NCBI GenBank assembly: GCA_001897515.1
Contig: MKTA01000006.1
Span: 1-64,000 of the forward strand
Source of the DNA: Bacteroidetes bacterium 41-46
GTDB lineage: Bacteria; Bacteroidota; Bacteroidia; Bacteroidales; UBA932
Direction of reading: 5' to 3'
Length of the DNA stretch: 64,000 bases
Shown one piece after another: positions 1 through 10,223 of this stretch. The notes beneath the pieces are model-generated. The model saw only the letters and a list, made by a program, of their open reading frames with translations. It was not told the DNA's origin and did not search any database. A program made the position numbers and the translations under genes. Within the stretch, counting starts at the first letter, position 1. Every line of letters begins with the position of its first letter.

Positions 1-341
1 TGGCACGGGTATGTGCCACAATTTTGTCATTATTTTTAATATGCAGTAATACAGATAGATAAGGAACTGTAAATTATCAAATATTTTTTAAAATTATTTT
101 TCACCCCTTTTTTGGACGAAAGAATTCTTTACAGGGATGTAAAAATTTTATACGTATTCTCCGGATATTACTCCCCTTTAGTATAATCTCCATTTAAATA
201 CAAAAAACTCTCTTATGTAATAATATAATCTATTCAATATGATAAGTTTACAAATTATTTAATTACCTAATGCACTTTTTTCCTATATTTATACTATTAA
301 ACTAAACCTATATAAACTTTTATTAACCAAAACTAAACTAA
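1..341. other. Upstream intergenic region of the susC operon
   Basis: This is an AT-rich region without a convincing gene. It opens with a hairpin (TGGCAC, 6-base loop, GTGCCA at 1-18) that may be the end of a terminator for a gene outside the window. A perfect 6-bp dyad lies at 128-143 (TTTACA-GGGA-TGTAAA). The last 50 bases are A/T-rich with repeated ACTAAA-like words just before the susC ATG, as expected for a Bacteroidota leader without a Shine-Dalgarno site. I could not find an exact TTTG/TAnnTTTG promoter here, so the start of transcription is not assigned. Confidence 0.5.
128..143. promoter_or_regulatory. 6-bp inverted repeat, possible operator or small hairpin
   Basis: TTTACA at 128-133 and TGTAAA at 138-143 form a perfect dyad around GGGA, about 200 bases upstream of the susC start. 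It could be a protein binding site or a chance palindrome in AT-rich DNA. No regulator gene lies beside the susC operon in this window. Confidence 0.25.
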
Positions 342-3300
342 ATGAAAAGATTCAGATTAATCTTGACGATTCTTTTGTGTTTTGCTGCAAGTTTTTCTTT
401 TGCACAAAGCTTGTCGGTTACAGGTAAAGTAACTGACGCCGGTACAGGAGAACCGATTCCTTTTGCCTCCGTGGTGGTTAAAGGAACAGTTGTAGGAGTC
501 TCCACAGATGTGGATGGCAATTACACAATTAGTGCTCCCGGAACAGCAACTTTAACTTTTAGCTCTATTGGATACCAGACACAGGATGTGGCTATTGGTG
601 GAAGGAGCGTGGTTAATGTGGCGCTCTCTAGCACGGCTATTGCCCTTGAAGATGTTATGGTAGTAGCCTATGGTACTGCGAAAAAGGAATCATTCACAGG
701 CTCCGCACAAGTTGTTAAAGCGGACAAGCTTGAGAAAAGAACAGTTGCTAACGTTACCAAGGCTCTTGACGGTATGGCTCCCGGTGTACAGACAACTTCA
801 GGTTCCGGACAACCCGGAGCAGGAGCAGCTATTGTTATTCGAGGGTTTGGCTCAATGAGTGCCTCTACTTCACCGTTGTATGTGGTTGACGGAATCCCAT
901 ATGATGGAGCTATCAATGCAATTAATCCTAATGACATAGAGTCGCTTACAGTTATTAAAGATGCCTCTGCAGGTGCTCTGTATGGTGCTCGTGGTGCGAA
1001 TGGTGTTGTAATGATTACCACAAAAAGAGGACAAGAGAGTAAAGTTTCTGTAGCGTTTAAAGGTAACTGGGGAGTCTCTTCAAGAGCTATCCCTAGATAC
1101 GAGACTCTGGATGCATACGAATGGACTGAAGACGTTTACTATATGTTCAGAAACAGATTGATTCAAAATGGTACTCCAATAAATCATGCAGGACCTCTCG
1201 CACTTCAGGAGATGGTAAGCGGTGGCGAAAAAATATTTGGAGCAAACCAGCAGTATAATCCTTTTACAAGATCTGCCAACGAACTTATAGATTTTACTAC
1301 CGGTAAAATTCATCCCGGTACATCTTTGTTGTGGAATGAGGATTGGCTTGACAACGCAACTGCAAAGATGCCTTTACGCCAAGAGTATCAAATGAATGTT
1401 TCAGGTGGAACAGCAAATACTAACTATATGTTCTCGCTGGGTTACCTTAATGAGGAGGGCTTAGTAAAATCAACCTCTTTTGAAAGATTCTCCGGTCGTG
1501 CAAATGTTGACTCCAAAGTTACAGAGTGGTTCAGAACAGGTCTCAATGTTAACTTTGCAGGTAATACCTCTAACAGTACAACTCTTGGTACAGCAGCTTC
1601 CAGTAGCTCGGCATATTCAAATGTGTTCTATAGTGCTATGCTCATGGCCCCAATATATCCACTTTACAAGAAAGATCAAAATGGTAATACTGTTATTGAT
1701 GAGAATGGAAAAGCGGTTTATGACTGGGGTGAAGACAGACCGGCAGGTGCAAGTGCAGGCTGGAATCCTTTGGCTAACCTAGAAGAGGATAAATATCTTG
1801 GACTGACAGATAACCTCAGCGGAAGGACATTTATTGATCTTGGCGGACTTAAAGAGGGCCCTCTTAAAGGATTGAAGTTAGTATCTAATTTTGGATTTGA
1901 CTATGTTATGAGTAAATCAAAAACATACTGGAATCCATATTTTGGAAATGGTAAGTCAACTAATGGATTCCTTGGTGTTGCCGACGGAAGGACATTTAGC
2001 TACACTTTTAACCAGATTCTTTACTTTGACAGAACTTTTGGCAGCCACCATATTGATTTTATGGCCGGTCACGAGTTCTACAAATACAATTACCAATATC
2101 TATATGGTGAGAAAACAGGGTTCCCGTTTGGCGGGTTATACGAACTTGATGCTGCTACTACTGTAAGTAATGCAAGTTCTTACTCAAATAATTATGCTAT
2201 TGAATCATATTTTACCAGACTTAACTATGACTTCAGAGATAAATATTACTTCTCTGCAAGCTATAGAAAGGATGGTACATCAAGATTCAAAAGAGAGGTG
2301 AGATTTGGCGACTTCTGGTCTGTTGGAGCAAGCTGGAGACTCTCTCAGGAGAACTTTATGCAGGGTATTGACTGGCTCAACAACCTGACTCTTAAGGCAT
2401 CTTATGGTGTTCAGGGGAATGACAACATTGGTTCGCTTTATGCATGGCAAGCATTCTACTCATTGGCTTATCCAAACCAATCATTCCCGGGAGCTATTGT
2501 TACATCTCTTGAAAATGCTGACCTTAAATGGGAGAAAAACAATAACTTCAACGTAGGTCTTGAGGGAAGAATATTTGACAGACTATCAATATCTGCCGAG
2601 TATTATAACAGAATTACCGACGATATGCTTATGGACTTCCCTATGGCTGTTTCATTAGGCTTCAGCGGTTATTCAAAGAATATTGGAAAGATGATTAACA
2701 GTGGTTTTGAGCTTAGCCTATTGATAGATGTTATAAAGAAAGCCGGGTTTAACTGGAATATGACTATCATGGGATCTACTGTTAAGAATAAGGTACTCAA
2801 CCTTGCTGATAAACCTGAAATTATTTCCGGTAGCTATATTATAAAAGAGGGTGAAGCTCTTAACTCATTCTATCTTGCTGAATCTGCAGGTGTTGACCCT
2901 GCAACCGGAAACAAACTTTACTGGGTTTGGGATGAGACAAATGGTGTGAGAGGTGAGAAGTATATCTCAAGCAGTTACCAAAAGGCTCTTCAATCAAGAG
3001 ATGTTGCCGGCAACCGTATGCCTATTGTATATGGTTCGTTCGCAAATGACTTAAGGTATAAGGGTTTTGACTTGAGTATCCTCACTACCTACTCAATTGG
3101 TGGAAAAATGTTGGATGGAGTTTACAACTCTTTGCTTTACAGTACATATGTTGGCCAGGCTGCTCACAAAGACAGGCTGACAAAAGCATGGAAAAAACCG
3201 GGCGATCTGGCTGAACTTCCAAGAATTGATCCAAATGGTTCAGCAAGAATTACCAGAACATCTGACGAACTCATAGATGCATCATACTTTGCACTGAGAA

Positions 3301-3503
3301 ATATTACTTTAGGATACACACTTCCATCCAGACTTGCACGTTCATTGAAGCTGCAGTCGCTAAGACTTGCCGTTACTGCTGACAATTTGCATGTATTCAC
3401 AGCCCTTAAGGGTATGGATCCTCAGTTCAACTTTACAGGTGGAACAGGCTTCTCTTATACTCCTGTGAAGACTATATCACTCGGATTGGATATCAAATTT
3501 TAA
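342..3503 (+). CDS. SusC/RagA-family TonB-linked outer membrane receptor
   Basis: This is a TonB-dependent outer-membrane transporter of the SusC/RagA family. It pairs with a SusD-type lipoprotein to bind a glycan or peptide at the cell surface and import it into the periplasm. The 1053-residue length is typical. A signal peptide covers about residues 1-21 (ending SFSFAQ). A carboxypeptidase-regulatory-like domain follows at about 24-100, then the plug at about 110-230 with the family words DGMAPGVQ, VVDGIPY and GARGANGVVMITTKRG. The remainder is the beta-barrel, which ends in a terminal Phe. The susD-like gene starts 16 bases after its stop, so the two are surely co-transcribed. No glycosidase, protease or regulator lies beside the pair, so the substrate cannot be named. 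Energy could come from the exbB-exbD-tonB set at 40-41.9 kb. Confidence 0.96.
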   Translation: MKRFRLILTILLCFAASFSFAQSLSVTGKVTDAGTGEPIPFASVVVKGTVVGVSTDVDGNYTISAPGTATLTFSSIGYQTQDVAIGGRSVVNVALSSTAIALEDVMVVAYGTAKKESFTGSAQVVKADKLEKRTVANVTKALDGMAPGVQTTSGSGQPGAGAAIVIRGFGSMSASTSPLYVVDGIPYDGAINAINPNDIESLTVIKDASAGALYGARGANGVVMITTKRGQESKVSVAFKGNWGVSSRAIPRYETLDAYEWTEDVYYMFRNRLIQNGTPINHAGPLALQEMVSGGEKIFGANQQYNPFTRSANELIDFTTGKIHPGTSLLWNEDWLDNATAKMPLRQEYQMNVSGGTANTNYMFSLGYLNEEGLVKSTSFERFSGRANVDSKVTEWFRTGLNVNFAGNTSNSTTLGTAASSSSAYSNVFYSAMLMAPIYPLYKKDQNGNTVIDENGKAVYDWGEDRPAGASAGWNPLANLEEDKYLGLTDNLSGRTFIDLGGLKEGPLKGLKLVSNFGFDYVMSKSKTYWNPYFGNGKSTNGFLGVADGRTFSYTFNQILYFDRTFGSHHIDFMAGHEFYKYNYQYLYGEKTGFPFGGLYELDAATTVSNASSYSNNYAIESYFTRLNYDFRDKYYFSASYRKDGTSRFKREVRFGDFWSVGASWRLSQENFMQGIDWLNNLTLKASYGVQGNDNIGSLYAWQAFYSLAYPNQSFPGAIVTSLENADLKWEKNNNFNVGLEGRIFDRLSISAEYYNRITDDMLMDFPMAVSLGFSGYSKNIGKMINSGFELSLLIDVIKKAGFNWNMTIMGSTVKNKVLNLADKPEIISGSYIIKEGEALNSFYLAESAGVDPATGNKLYWVWDETNGVRGEKYISSSYQKALQSRDVAGNRMPIVYGSFANDLRYKGFDLSILTTYSIGGKMLDGVYNSLLYSTYVGQAAHKDRLTKAWKKPGDLAELPRIDPNGSARITRTSDELIDASYFALRNITLGYTLPSRLARSLKLQSLRLAVTADNLHVFTALKGMDPQFNFTGGTGFSYTPVKTISLGLDIKF

Positions 3504-3519
3504 TTAATTCGGATATAAT

Positions 3520-5070
3520 ATGAAAAAAATATTTTTATTATTAACGTTATTAGGGGTTTTGTCTCTAAACAGCTGTTCAGACCAGTTAAATACTGACCCT
3601 ACAAACCAGGTATCCGGAACGATGATATTTGCGGATGCTCAGAACTCGCTAACTGCCCTTAACGGAATTTACAGAGTTCTTTATACAGGAGGCTGGGGAA
3701 CAGCCTGGAACGATGAAAACGGAGGTTTGCCGGCATATATATTGGTATTTGATATTATGGGAGAGGATCACCCAATGGATGGTTCCGGTTCTGGTTGGTT
3801 CTGGTACGATTACGGCTTTGACACTTGGGGTGACTATACAGGTAGAGCCGGTCACCAGTATCAAATATGGAATTTCTTCTATACTATTATTTCAAATGCA
3901 AACTATATTATAGCTCAGGAGGGTAAAATACCTGGTGACCAGAAGCTTGTGGACTATGTGATGGGTCAGGCTTATGCTCTCAGATCTTTTGCATATATGT
4001 GGCTAGTTCAGTGTTACCAGCAAAACGACCCTACTAAACCGGGTGTTCCAATCTACACTGAGCCGACTATTGCGGGATCAGTAGGTAACCCAAGAGGCAC
4101 TGTTCAGCAGGTATATGACAGAGCAAACGAAGATATAAATAAGGCAATCACTCTTCTGGAGGGTACAAATGTTGCACAAATGCACAAGTCTCATATTGAC
4201 AAATATGTTGCTTACGGACTTAAAGCTAGACATGCAATGGTTCAGAAGGATTATCCTACAGCTCTTACTTTTGCGAAAAAGGCAATGGAGGGATCTGCCC
4301 AGATTGCTGATTTTGCTGATATAAGACGAGTTAACGATATCTCAAAGAAAAATGTACTTTGGGGATTGGGTATTCAAACAGATCAGTCAATGGGTATATG
4401 GGATATTTATGCCCACATGGACGCTGATAGCAAAGGTACATACTCAAAGGCAAGACATCTAATCTCATCATGGCTGTATGCACAGATTCCTGACACTGAT
4501 CTTAGAAAACAGTGGTGGACGGCTCCGCTACCACAAGCTCAGTGGGGTGCCGCCGGTACAGAAAACGGATCAAGAAGATCTTGGTGCCAAACAAAATTGG
4601 GTTATATTGATGTTGCGGCTCAAACTGGAGACCACATTCTAATGAGAGAGGAGGAGATGGCTTTGATAGCAGCTGAGGCAGCATGTCATCAGCAACTATT
4701 CCCTGAAGCACGCCAACATTTAGCTTCAGTAGGTAATAAAAGGGATTCAAATTATGCTACCCGTCTTGAGAATGTAACAGACAGCAAATCTTATAACTCA
4801 AATACTACAGCAGGTATCGTAACACTAATGGACGAAATCCTATTCCAAAGGAGAGTTGAACTATGGAGTGAGGTTCCAAGACTTCACGATTTGCAAAGAT
4901 TGGGTCTTGGCTTTAAGAGAAATTTTGAAGGCACCAACCACCCTCTTCAATTAACAAACATTAACACCAATCCAGGCTCTCCTGCATTTATACTTTGGAT
5001 TCCTCAGGCAGAGTTTGATGGAAATGAGAACATGGATCCTAGCAAAGATCAGAATCCACCTCAGCAATAA
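3520..5070 (+). CDS. SusD/RagB-family nutrient-binding lipoprotein
   Basis: This is a surface lipoprotein that caps the SusC barrel and captures substrate. The signal peptide ends in a lipobox (LNSC) with Cys19 as the lipidated residue. The 516-residue length fits the family, which is built from helical TPR-like repeats. The N-terminal words TDPTNQVSG and the C-terminal pattern (RRVELWSEVPRLHDLQRLG, then a closing segment with LWIPQAEFDGN) are typical of SusD/RagB. It lies 16 bases downstream of the susC gene and 21 bases upstream of a third lipoprotein gene in the same operon. The family call is secure; the ligand is unknown. Confidence 0.95.
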   Translation: MKKIFLLLTLLGVLSLNSCSDQLNTDPTNQVSGTMIFADAQNSLTALNGIYRVLYTGGWGTAWNDENGGLPAYILVFDIMGEDHPMDGSGSGWFWYDYGFDTWGDYTGRAGHQYQIWNFFYTIISNANYIIAQEGKIPGDQKLVDYVMGQAYALRSFAYMWLVQCYQQNDPTKPGVPIYTEPTIAGSVGNPRGTVQQVYDRANEDINKAITLLEGTNVAQMHKSHIDKYVAYGLKARHAMVQKDYPTALTFAKKAMEGSAQIADFADIRRVNDISKKNVLWGLGIQTDQSMGIWDIYAHMDADSKGTYSKARHLISSWLYAQIPDTDLRKQWWTAPLPQAQWGAAGTENGSRRSWCQTKLGYIDVAAQTGDHILMREEEMALIAAEAACHQQLFPEARQHLASVGNKRDSNYATRLENVTDSKSYNSNTTAGIVTLMDEILFQRRVELWSEVPRLHDLQRLGLGFKRNFEGTNHPLQLTNINTNPGSPAFILWIPQAEFDGNENMDPSKDQNPPQQ

Positions 5071-5091
5071 CCATAAAACATTGGAGAAAAT

Positions 5092-5844
5092 ATGAAAAAG
5101 ATATTATTATTAGCAATAGGAATACTATTTCTTGCATCTGCTTGTGAGCCTGAAAGAACTAAATATAAACTCGGAGATGGTGTTGAGGCCTCTTTTCCTT
5201 CAACAATTGTCAAGTTTATGATGGTTGCTGCAGACAATAACAAATTCCAGGTTGAGATGTGGAGAGGTAATACAAAAAGCGCTGTCTCTGTACCTGTTAC
5301 AATAACCGGAACAGAGGGTATGTTTACTCCGGATAAGCAAGCTTTTGATTTTGCTGCCGGAGAGAGTAAGGCTTACATCACCTTCTCTTATACTAGCCTA
5401 AACGCATTTGGAGGTAAACCGTACAATATTAAAATTACAATTACTGATGATGCCAATGTTTCAAAAGGCGGAAATAAGGTAATTACTGTTACAGCGCAGA
5501 GAAAGCTTACTTTCCAGTCTCTTGGAACAGGAACCTTCACTTCTGAATTTTTTGAAGAGGCTTGGCCACAGGAACTTCAAAAAGCTATAGAGGCAGACTA
5601 TTACAGAATGCCGGACTGCTATTACAGAAACTATCCAATTGAATTTTCAATTGAGAGCGGTAAGATTAAATTTGATAAGCAGCCTATGGGCTATGTATCT
5701 TCAACATATGGAATGTGTTCTTGGGATACTGAATATCTTGAATATTGCGAGATAGACGGCAACACTTACACATTTGCTGTTGACTTTGTCGTAGATGCCG
5801 GTTCGTATGGCGGATATTTTGAAATTCTTGAAATGCCTGAATAA
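5092..5844 (+). CDS. Lipoprotein of unknown function, third gene of the SusCD operon
   Basis: This 250-residue protein has a signal peptide and a lipobox ending at Cys18 (LASAC), so it is probably an outer-membrane or surface lipoprotein. From about residue 25 to 140 the pattern looks like beta-sandwich (Ig-like) folds, with a segment LTITG/VTITG-like followed by KAYITFSYTSL. The C-terminal 100 residues are rich in Tyr, Cys and acidic residues (for example DCYYRNYP and CSWDTEYLEYCEI). Small lipoproteins in this position often act as extra binding proteins (SusE-like or DUF4843-like), but I do not recognise a specific family. It is the last gene before a bidirectional terminator. Confidence 0.85.
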   Translation: MKKILLLAIGILFLASACEPERTKYKLGDGVEASFPSTIVKFMMVAADNNKFQVEMWRGNTKSAVSVPVTITGTEGMFTPDKQAFDFAAGESKAYITFSYTSLNAFGGKPYNIKITITDDANVSKGGNKVITVTAQRKLTFQSLGTGTFTSEFFEEAWPQELQKAIEADYYRMPDCYYRNYPIEFSIESGKIKFDKQPMGYVSSTYGMCSWDTEYLEYCEIDGNTYTFAVDFVVDAGSYGGYFEILEMPE

Positions 5845-5868
5845 TTTTATTTAGGTATCATAAACTTA

Positions 5869-5904
5869 GAGGCCGACTAAAATATATTTAGCCGGCCTCT
5901 TTTT
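5869..5904. terminator. Bidirectional terminator between the susCD operon and rpoC
   Basis: A stem-loop runs from GAGGCCGACTAAA through the loop ATATA to TTTAGCCGGCCTC, then TTTTT on the plus strand. There is one A-C mismatch in the stem. It sits between convergent genes (lipoprotein stop at 5844, rpoC stop at 5926). A very similar hairpin with the same ATATA loop occurs at 25154-25198. Confidence 0.85.
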
Positions 5905-5925
5905 ATTAAACACTAGTGATTAACC

Positions 5926-8900
5926 TTACTCTTTTTTGCTCTTCATAAGCTTCAGGTGATCATCCATTGAACTAACAACCATTCGGTCAAACTCGCGTGT
6001 TCCTGTACCTGCAGGAATCAGATGCCCGCAGATAACATTCTCTTTCAGACCCTCAAGGGTGTCCCTCTTACCGAATATTGCAGCCTCACTAAGTACTTTA
6101 GTTGTCTCCTGGAATGATGCAGCTGACATAAAGCTGTTTGTTCTAAGTGCAGCCCTTGTAATACCTTGCAAAATCTGGTTTGAAGTTGCAGGTTTGGCAT
6201 TATCGGCAGAAACAGTTTTGAGATCTCTTCTCTTGAGCATGGAGTTCTCCTCCCTCAGCCTTCTCACAGTTACAATCATGCCCGGCTTAAGTTCAGCTGA
6301 GTCACCCGAGTCTGTAACAATCATCTTGTCATAGATAGAGTCATTTACCTCAACAAATTCCAGTTTGTCAACGAGTTGACCTGTAAGGAACTTAGTATTA
6401 CCCGGATCAACAATCTCCACTTTACGCATCATCTGACGGACAATTATCTCAAAGTGCTTATCGTTAATCTTTACGCCCTGCATTCTGTAAACCTCCTGAA
6501 TCTCATTCACGATATACTCCTGAACCTTTGTAGGTCCCTGAATTGCGAGAATGTCGGTAGGGGAGATGGCTCCTTCTGAAAGTGGCATACCAGCTTTCAC
6601 ATAGTCATTCTCCTGTACAAGGATCTGTTTGGTGAGAGGTACAGTGTATGTCTTTCTTTCGCCACTCTTTGATTCAATAATAATCTCTCTGTTACCGCGT
6701 TTGATTTTACCCATTTTTACCTCGCCGTCAATCTCTGTGACTACGGCAGGGTTTGATGGATTACGTGCCTCAAAAAGTTCAGTCACCCTTGGAAGACCGC
6801 CTGTGATGTCACCCGATTTTCCAATTGCTCTAGGAATCTTGACAAGTATGTCTCCAGCCTTGATTTTCTGTCCATTCTCAACCATTATGTGAGCACCTAC
6901 AGGAAGGTTGTACTGTCTGAGTTCAATCTTATCCTCAAGAATTCTAATGGTAGGGTTCTTGGATTTATCTCTTGACTCAATGATAACCTTCTCCTTGTGG
7001 AGTGAGTACTCATCAGCAGCCTCCTCTCTGTATGTAACTCCCTCTATAAGTGAGTCAAATACCGCCTTACCGTCAGTCTCTGCAATGGTTACTGCATTGT
7101 AAGCATCCCATTCGCAAATTCTGTCTCCCTTCTTAACAAGGTCTCCGTCCTTCATAAAGAGAGTTGCTCCGTAAGGCACATTATGATTATAAAGTGCTAT
7201 TCCTGTATTAACATCAACAATTCTCATCTCTGCCGTGCGGCCGATAACTATTGTCTCCTTTTCTCCAAGTTCATTATTTCTTACAAGAGTACGAAGCTCC
7301 TCAAATTCAAGCTTACCTTCGTATCTGGCAACAATTTCACTCTCAGATGCTATACTTGATGCAGTACCACCGACGTGGAAGGTACGGAGGGTAAGCTGAG
7401 TTCCAGGCTCTCCAATTGACTGAGCAGCAATTACGCCTACAACCTCTCCCTTTTGTACCATCCTGCCTGTAGCAAGATTTCGTCCATAGCATTTTGCACA
7501 AACACCTTTGCGAGATTCGCATGTAAGTACTGACCTTATCTCAACATGCTCTATTGGTAGTGACTGAATAAGCTCTGCAATCTCTTCGGTTATTTGCTCT
7601 CCTGCTTCAATAATCCTTTCTCCGGTAAGAGGATTGTATATGTCGTGCACAGTGGTTCTTCCAAGAATCCTGTCGTAGAGAGACTCTACAATTTCATCTT
7701 TGTTTTTAATTGCTGTAGCAACAAGTCCTCTTAAAGTGCCGCAATCGTCCTCATTAATAATTACATCATGAGAGACATCTACCAGACGACGGGTTAGATA
7801 TCCAGCGTCTGCTGTCTTTAGAGCTGTATCGGCCAAACCTTTACGGGCACCGTGAGTAGAGATAAAGTACTCAAGTACGGACAATCCCTCTTTAAAGTTT
7901 GAGAGGATAGGGTTCTCAATAATCTCTGCTGATGAAGCACCTGATTTCTGAGGTTTCGCCATAAGACCCCTCATACCTGAGAGCTGACGAATCTGCTCTT
8001 TAGATCCACGGGCACCTGAATGGAGCATCATATATACAGGATTGAATCCCTGTTTGTCTGTAGCAATTCGCTTCTCTACAATATTGGTCAGCTTAGAGTT
8101 AGTTGTTGTCCAGATGTCTATAATCTGGTTGTAACGTTCATTGTTTGTGATTAGACCGTTATTGTAAGAGAACATTATGTTCTCAACCTGCTTGTATCCC
8201 TCTTCAATGAGTTTCTCCTTCTCTTCAGGAACAATTACATCCTCCAGATTGAATGAAAGACCTCCTTTGAAAGCCATTGTATAGCCAATCTCCTTAATAT
8301 CATCCAGGAACTGTGCAGTTCTTGCTATACCTGATACCTTCAGGACATTGCTGATTATATCTCTCAGCGACTTCTTGGTTAAAACTTCATTAATGTAACC
8401 AACCTCTTGAGGTACAACCTGGTTAAAGAGGATTCTTCCCACTGTTGTCTTCTTCATCTCAAAGCCAAGTGTGTCGTCTCCCATTACTTTTGGTAGTCTT
8501 ACCTCAATCTCTGCGTGAAGATCCACGCTCTTCTCGTTGTATCCAATAATAACCTCTTCCGGTCCGTAGAATCTTCTGCCCTCTCCTTTAGCACCTGGTT
8601 TAACCTTAGTTATATAGTACAATCCAAGAACCATGTCCTGAGATGGGACAGTGATTGGTGCTCCGTTTGCAGGGTTCAGAATATTGTGTGATCCCAGCAT
8701 TAGAATCTGTGCCTCAAGAATTGCAGCATTCCCCAGTGGTAAGTGAACGGCCATCTGGTCTCCGTCAAAGTCGGCATTGAATGCGGTACATGAAAGTGGG
8801 TGCAGTTGAATTGCCTTACCTTCAATAAGCTTTGGCTGGAATGCCTGTATCCCGAGTCTGTGCAGGGTAGGGGCACGGTTTAGCAGAACCGGGTGTCCCT

Positions 8901-10185
8901 TCATAACATTCTCAAGAATATCCCATATAACCGGATCTTTTCTGTCCACTATCTTTTTAGCAGACTTAACGGTTTTAACTATTCCGCGCTCAATAAGCTT
9001 CCTTATTACAAATGGTTTAAAGAGCTCAGCTGCCATATCTTTTGGCAGACCGCACTCGTGCATTTTCAGCTCAGGTCCGACGACAATAACAGAACGTGCA
9101 GAGTAATCCACCCTCTTTCCTAGGAGGTTCTGACGGAATCTACCCTGTTTTCCCTTAAGGGAGTCAGAAAGAGATTTAAGGGTTCTGTTAGCCTCTGTTT
9201 TAACAGCATTTGATTTGCGTGAATTGTCAAACAGTGAGTCAACAGCCTCTTGAAGCATCCTCTTCTCGTTTCTGAGAATAACTTCAGGTGCTTTAATCTC
9301 AATAAGTTTCTTTAACCTGTTGTTTCTTATTATTACCCTTCTGTACAGGTCGTTCAGGTCAGATGTTGCAAAACGTCCGCCATCAAGTGGAACGAGAGGG
9401 CGAAGTTCAGGCGGAATTACCGGAATTACCTTCAGAACCATCCAGTCAGGATTGTTCACCTCTTTTGATTCACGGAAAGCTTCAACAACGCTTAGTCTCT
9501 TAAGAGCTTCAGCTTTTCTCTGCTCAGATGTTTCGGTCTGAGCTTTGTTCCTGAGTTCGTATGAAAGTTCATCCAGTTTGAGTCTGTTAAGCATTTTTAA
9601 AATTGCTTCAGCACCCATTCCGGCAATAAATTTATTAGGATCGTCATCGTCAAGCAGAGAGTTCTCTCTTGGAAGACTATCCATCAATTTTATGTATTCA
9701 TCCTCATCAAGAAAATCATTTTCGCGAACACCCTCTTGTGCAAGAGCACCAGCCTGAATAACAATATACCTTTCATAGTATATTATACTCTCCAGCTTCT
9801 TGGATGGTATTCCAAGCAGGTAGCCGATTTTGTTAGGAGTTGATCTGAAATACCATATATGGGCAACAGGCACCGTAAGAGTTATGTGACCCATCCTTTC
9901 ACGTCTTACCTTTTTCTCAGTAACCTCTACTCCGCATCGGTCGCAAATAATTCCACGGTAACGGATTCTCTTGTATTTGCCACAATGGCATTCATAATCC
10001 TTATAGGGACCAAAAATGCGCTCACAGAAGAGTCCATCTCTCTCCGGCTTGTATGTACGATAGTTTACGGTTTCGGGTTTAAGCACTTCACCAGAAGATC
10101 TCTCCAGAATCTCCTCAGGAGATGCAAGTCCAATGGATATTTGGTTGAAATTGCTCTTTACCTTTATCTCTTTTTTGAAAGACAT
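5926..10185 (-). CDS. rpoC: DNA-directed RNA polymerase subunit beta'
   Basis: This is the catalytic beta' subunit of RNA polymerase, 1419 residues, which is the usual size for Bacteroidota. The N-terminal zinc site has Cys66, Cys68, Cys81 and Cys84. The active-site NADFDGDQM is at residues 470-478, with Mg-binding Asp472, Asp474 and Asp476. A second Cys cluster ([11 protein letters not shown]) lies in the C-terminal half, next to the [16 protein letters not shown] bridge/trigger-loop region. The gene starts 38 bases after rpoB and is the last gene of the supercluster. It ends near the bidirectional terminator at 5869-5904. Confidence 0.99.
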   Translation of the reverse strand: MSFKKEIKVKSNFNQISIGLASPEEILERSSGEVLKPETVNYRTYKPERDGLFCERIFGPYKDYECHCGKYKRIRYRGIICDRCGVEVTEKKVRRERMGHITLTVPVAHIWYFRSTPNKIGYLLGIPSKKLESIIYYERYIVIQAGALAQEGVRENDFLDEDEYIKLMDSLPRENSLLDDDDPNKFIAGMGAEAILKMLNRLKLDELSYELRNKAQTETSEQRKAEALKRLSVVEAFRESKEVNNPDWMVLKVIPVIPPELRPLVPLDGGRFATSDLNDLYRRVIIRNNRLKKLIEIKAPEVILRNEKRMLQEAVDSLFDNSRKSNAVKTEANRTLKSLSDSLKGKQGRFRQNLLGKRVDYSARSVIVVGPELKMHECGLPKDMAAELFKPFVIRKLIERGIVKTVKSAKKIVDRKDPVIWDILENVMKGHPVLLNRAPTLHRLGIQAFQPKLIEGKAIQLHPLSCTAFNADFDGDQMAVHLPLGNAAILEAQILMLGSHNILNPANGAPITVPSQDMVLGLYYITKVKPGAKGEGRRFYGPEEVIIGYNEKSVDLHAEIEVRLPKVMGDDTLGFEMKKTTVGRILFNQVVPQEVGYINEVLTKKSLRDIISNVLKVSGIARTAQFLDDIKEIGYTMAFKGGLSFNLEDVIVPEEKEKLIEEGYKQVENIMFSYNNGLITNNERYNQIIDIWTTTNSKLTNIVEKRIATDKQGFNPVYMMLHSGARGSKEQIRQLSGMRGLMAKPQKSGASSAEIIENPILSNFKEGLSVLEYFISTHGARKGLADTALKTADAGYLTRRLVDVSHDVIINEDDCGTLRGLVATAIKNKDEIVESLYDRILGRTTVHDIYNPLTGERIIEAGEQITEEIAELIQSLPIEHVEIRSVLTCESRKGVCAKCYGRNLATGRMVQKGEVVGVIAAQSIGEPGTQLTLRTFHVGGTASSIASESEIVARYEGKLEFEELRTLVRNNELGEKETIVIGRTAEMRIVDVNTGIALYNHNVPYGATLFMKDGDLVKKGDRICEWDAYNAVTIAETDGKAVFDSLIEGVTYREEAADEYSLHKEKVIIESRDKSKNPTIRILEDKIELRQYNLPVGAHIMVENGQKIKAGDILVKIPRAIGKSGDITGGLPRVTELFEARNPSNPAVVTEIDGEVKMGKIKRGNREIIIESKSGERKTYTVPLTKQILVQENDYVKAGMPLSEGAISPTDILAIQGPTKVQEYIVNEIQEVYRMQGVKINDKHFEIIVRQMMRKVEIVDPGNTKFLTGQLVDKLEFVEVNDSIYDKMIVTDSGDSAELKPGMIVTVRRLREENSMLKRRDLKTVSADNAKPATSNQILQGITRAALRTNSFMSAASFQETTKVLSEAAIFGKRDTLEGLKENVICGHLIPAGTGTREFDRMVVSSMDDHLKLMKSKKE

Positions 10186-10223
10186 ATTATTCTCTTTTCA
10201 AATGTTCAAATACTTAATTAAGA

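Noticed and set aside
5906-5924. Palindrome around CACTAGTG next to the rpoC stop codon
   Set aside because: It is short and lies directly after a convincing terminator, so it is probably chance.
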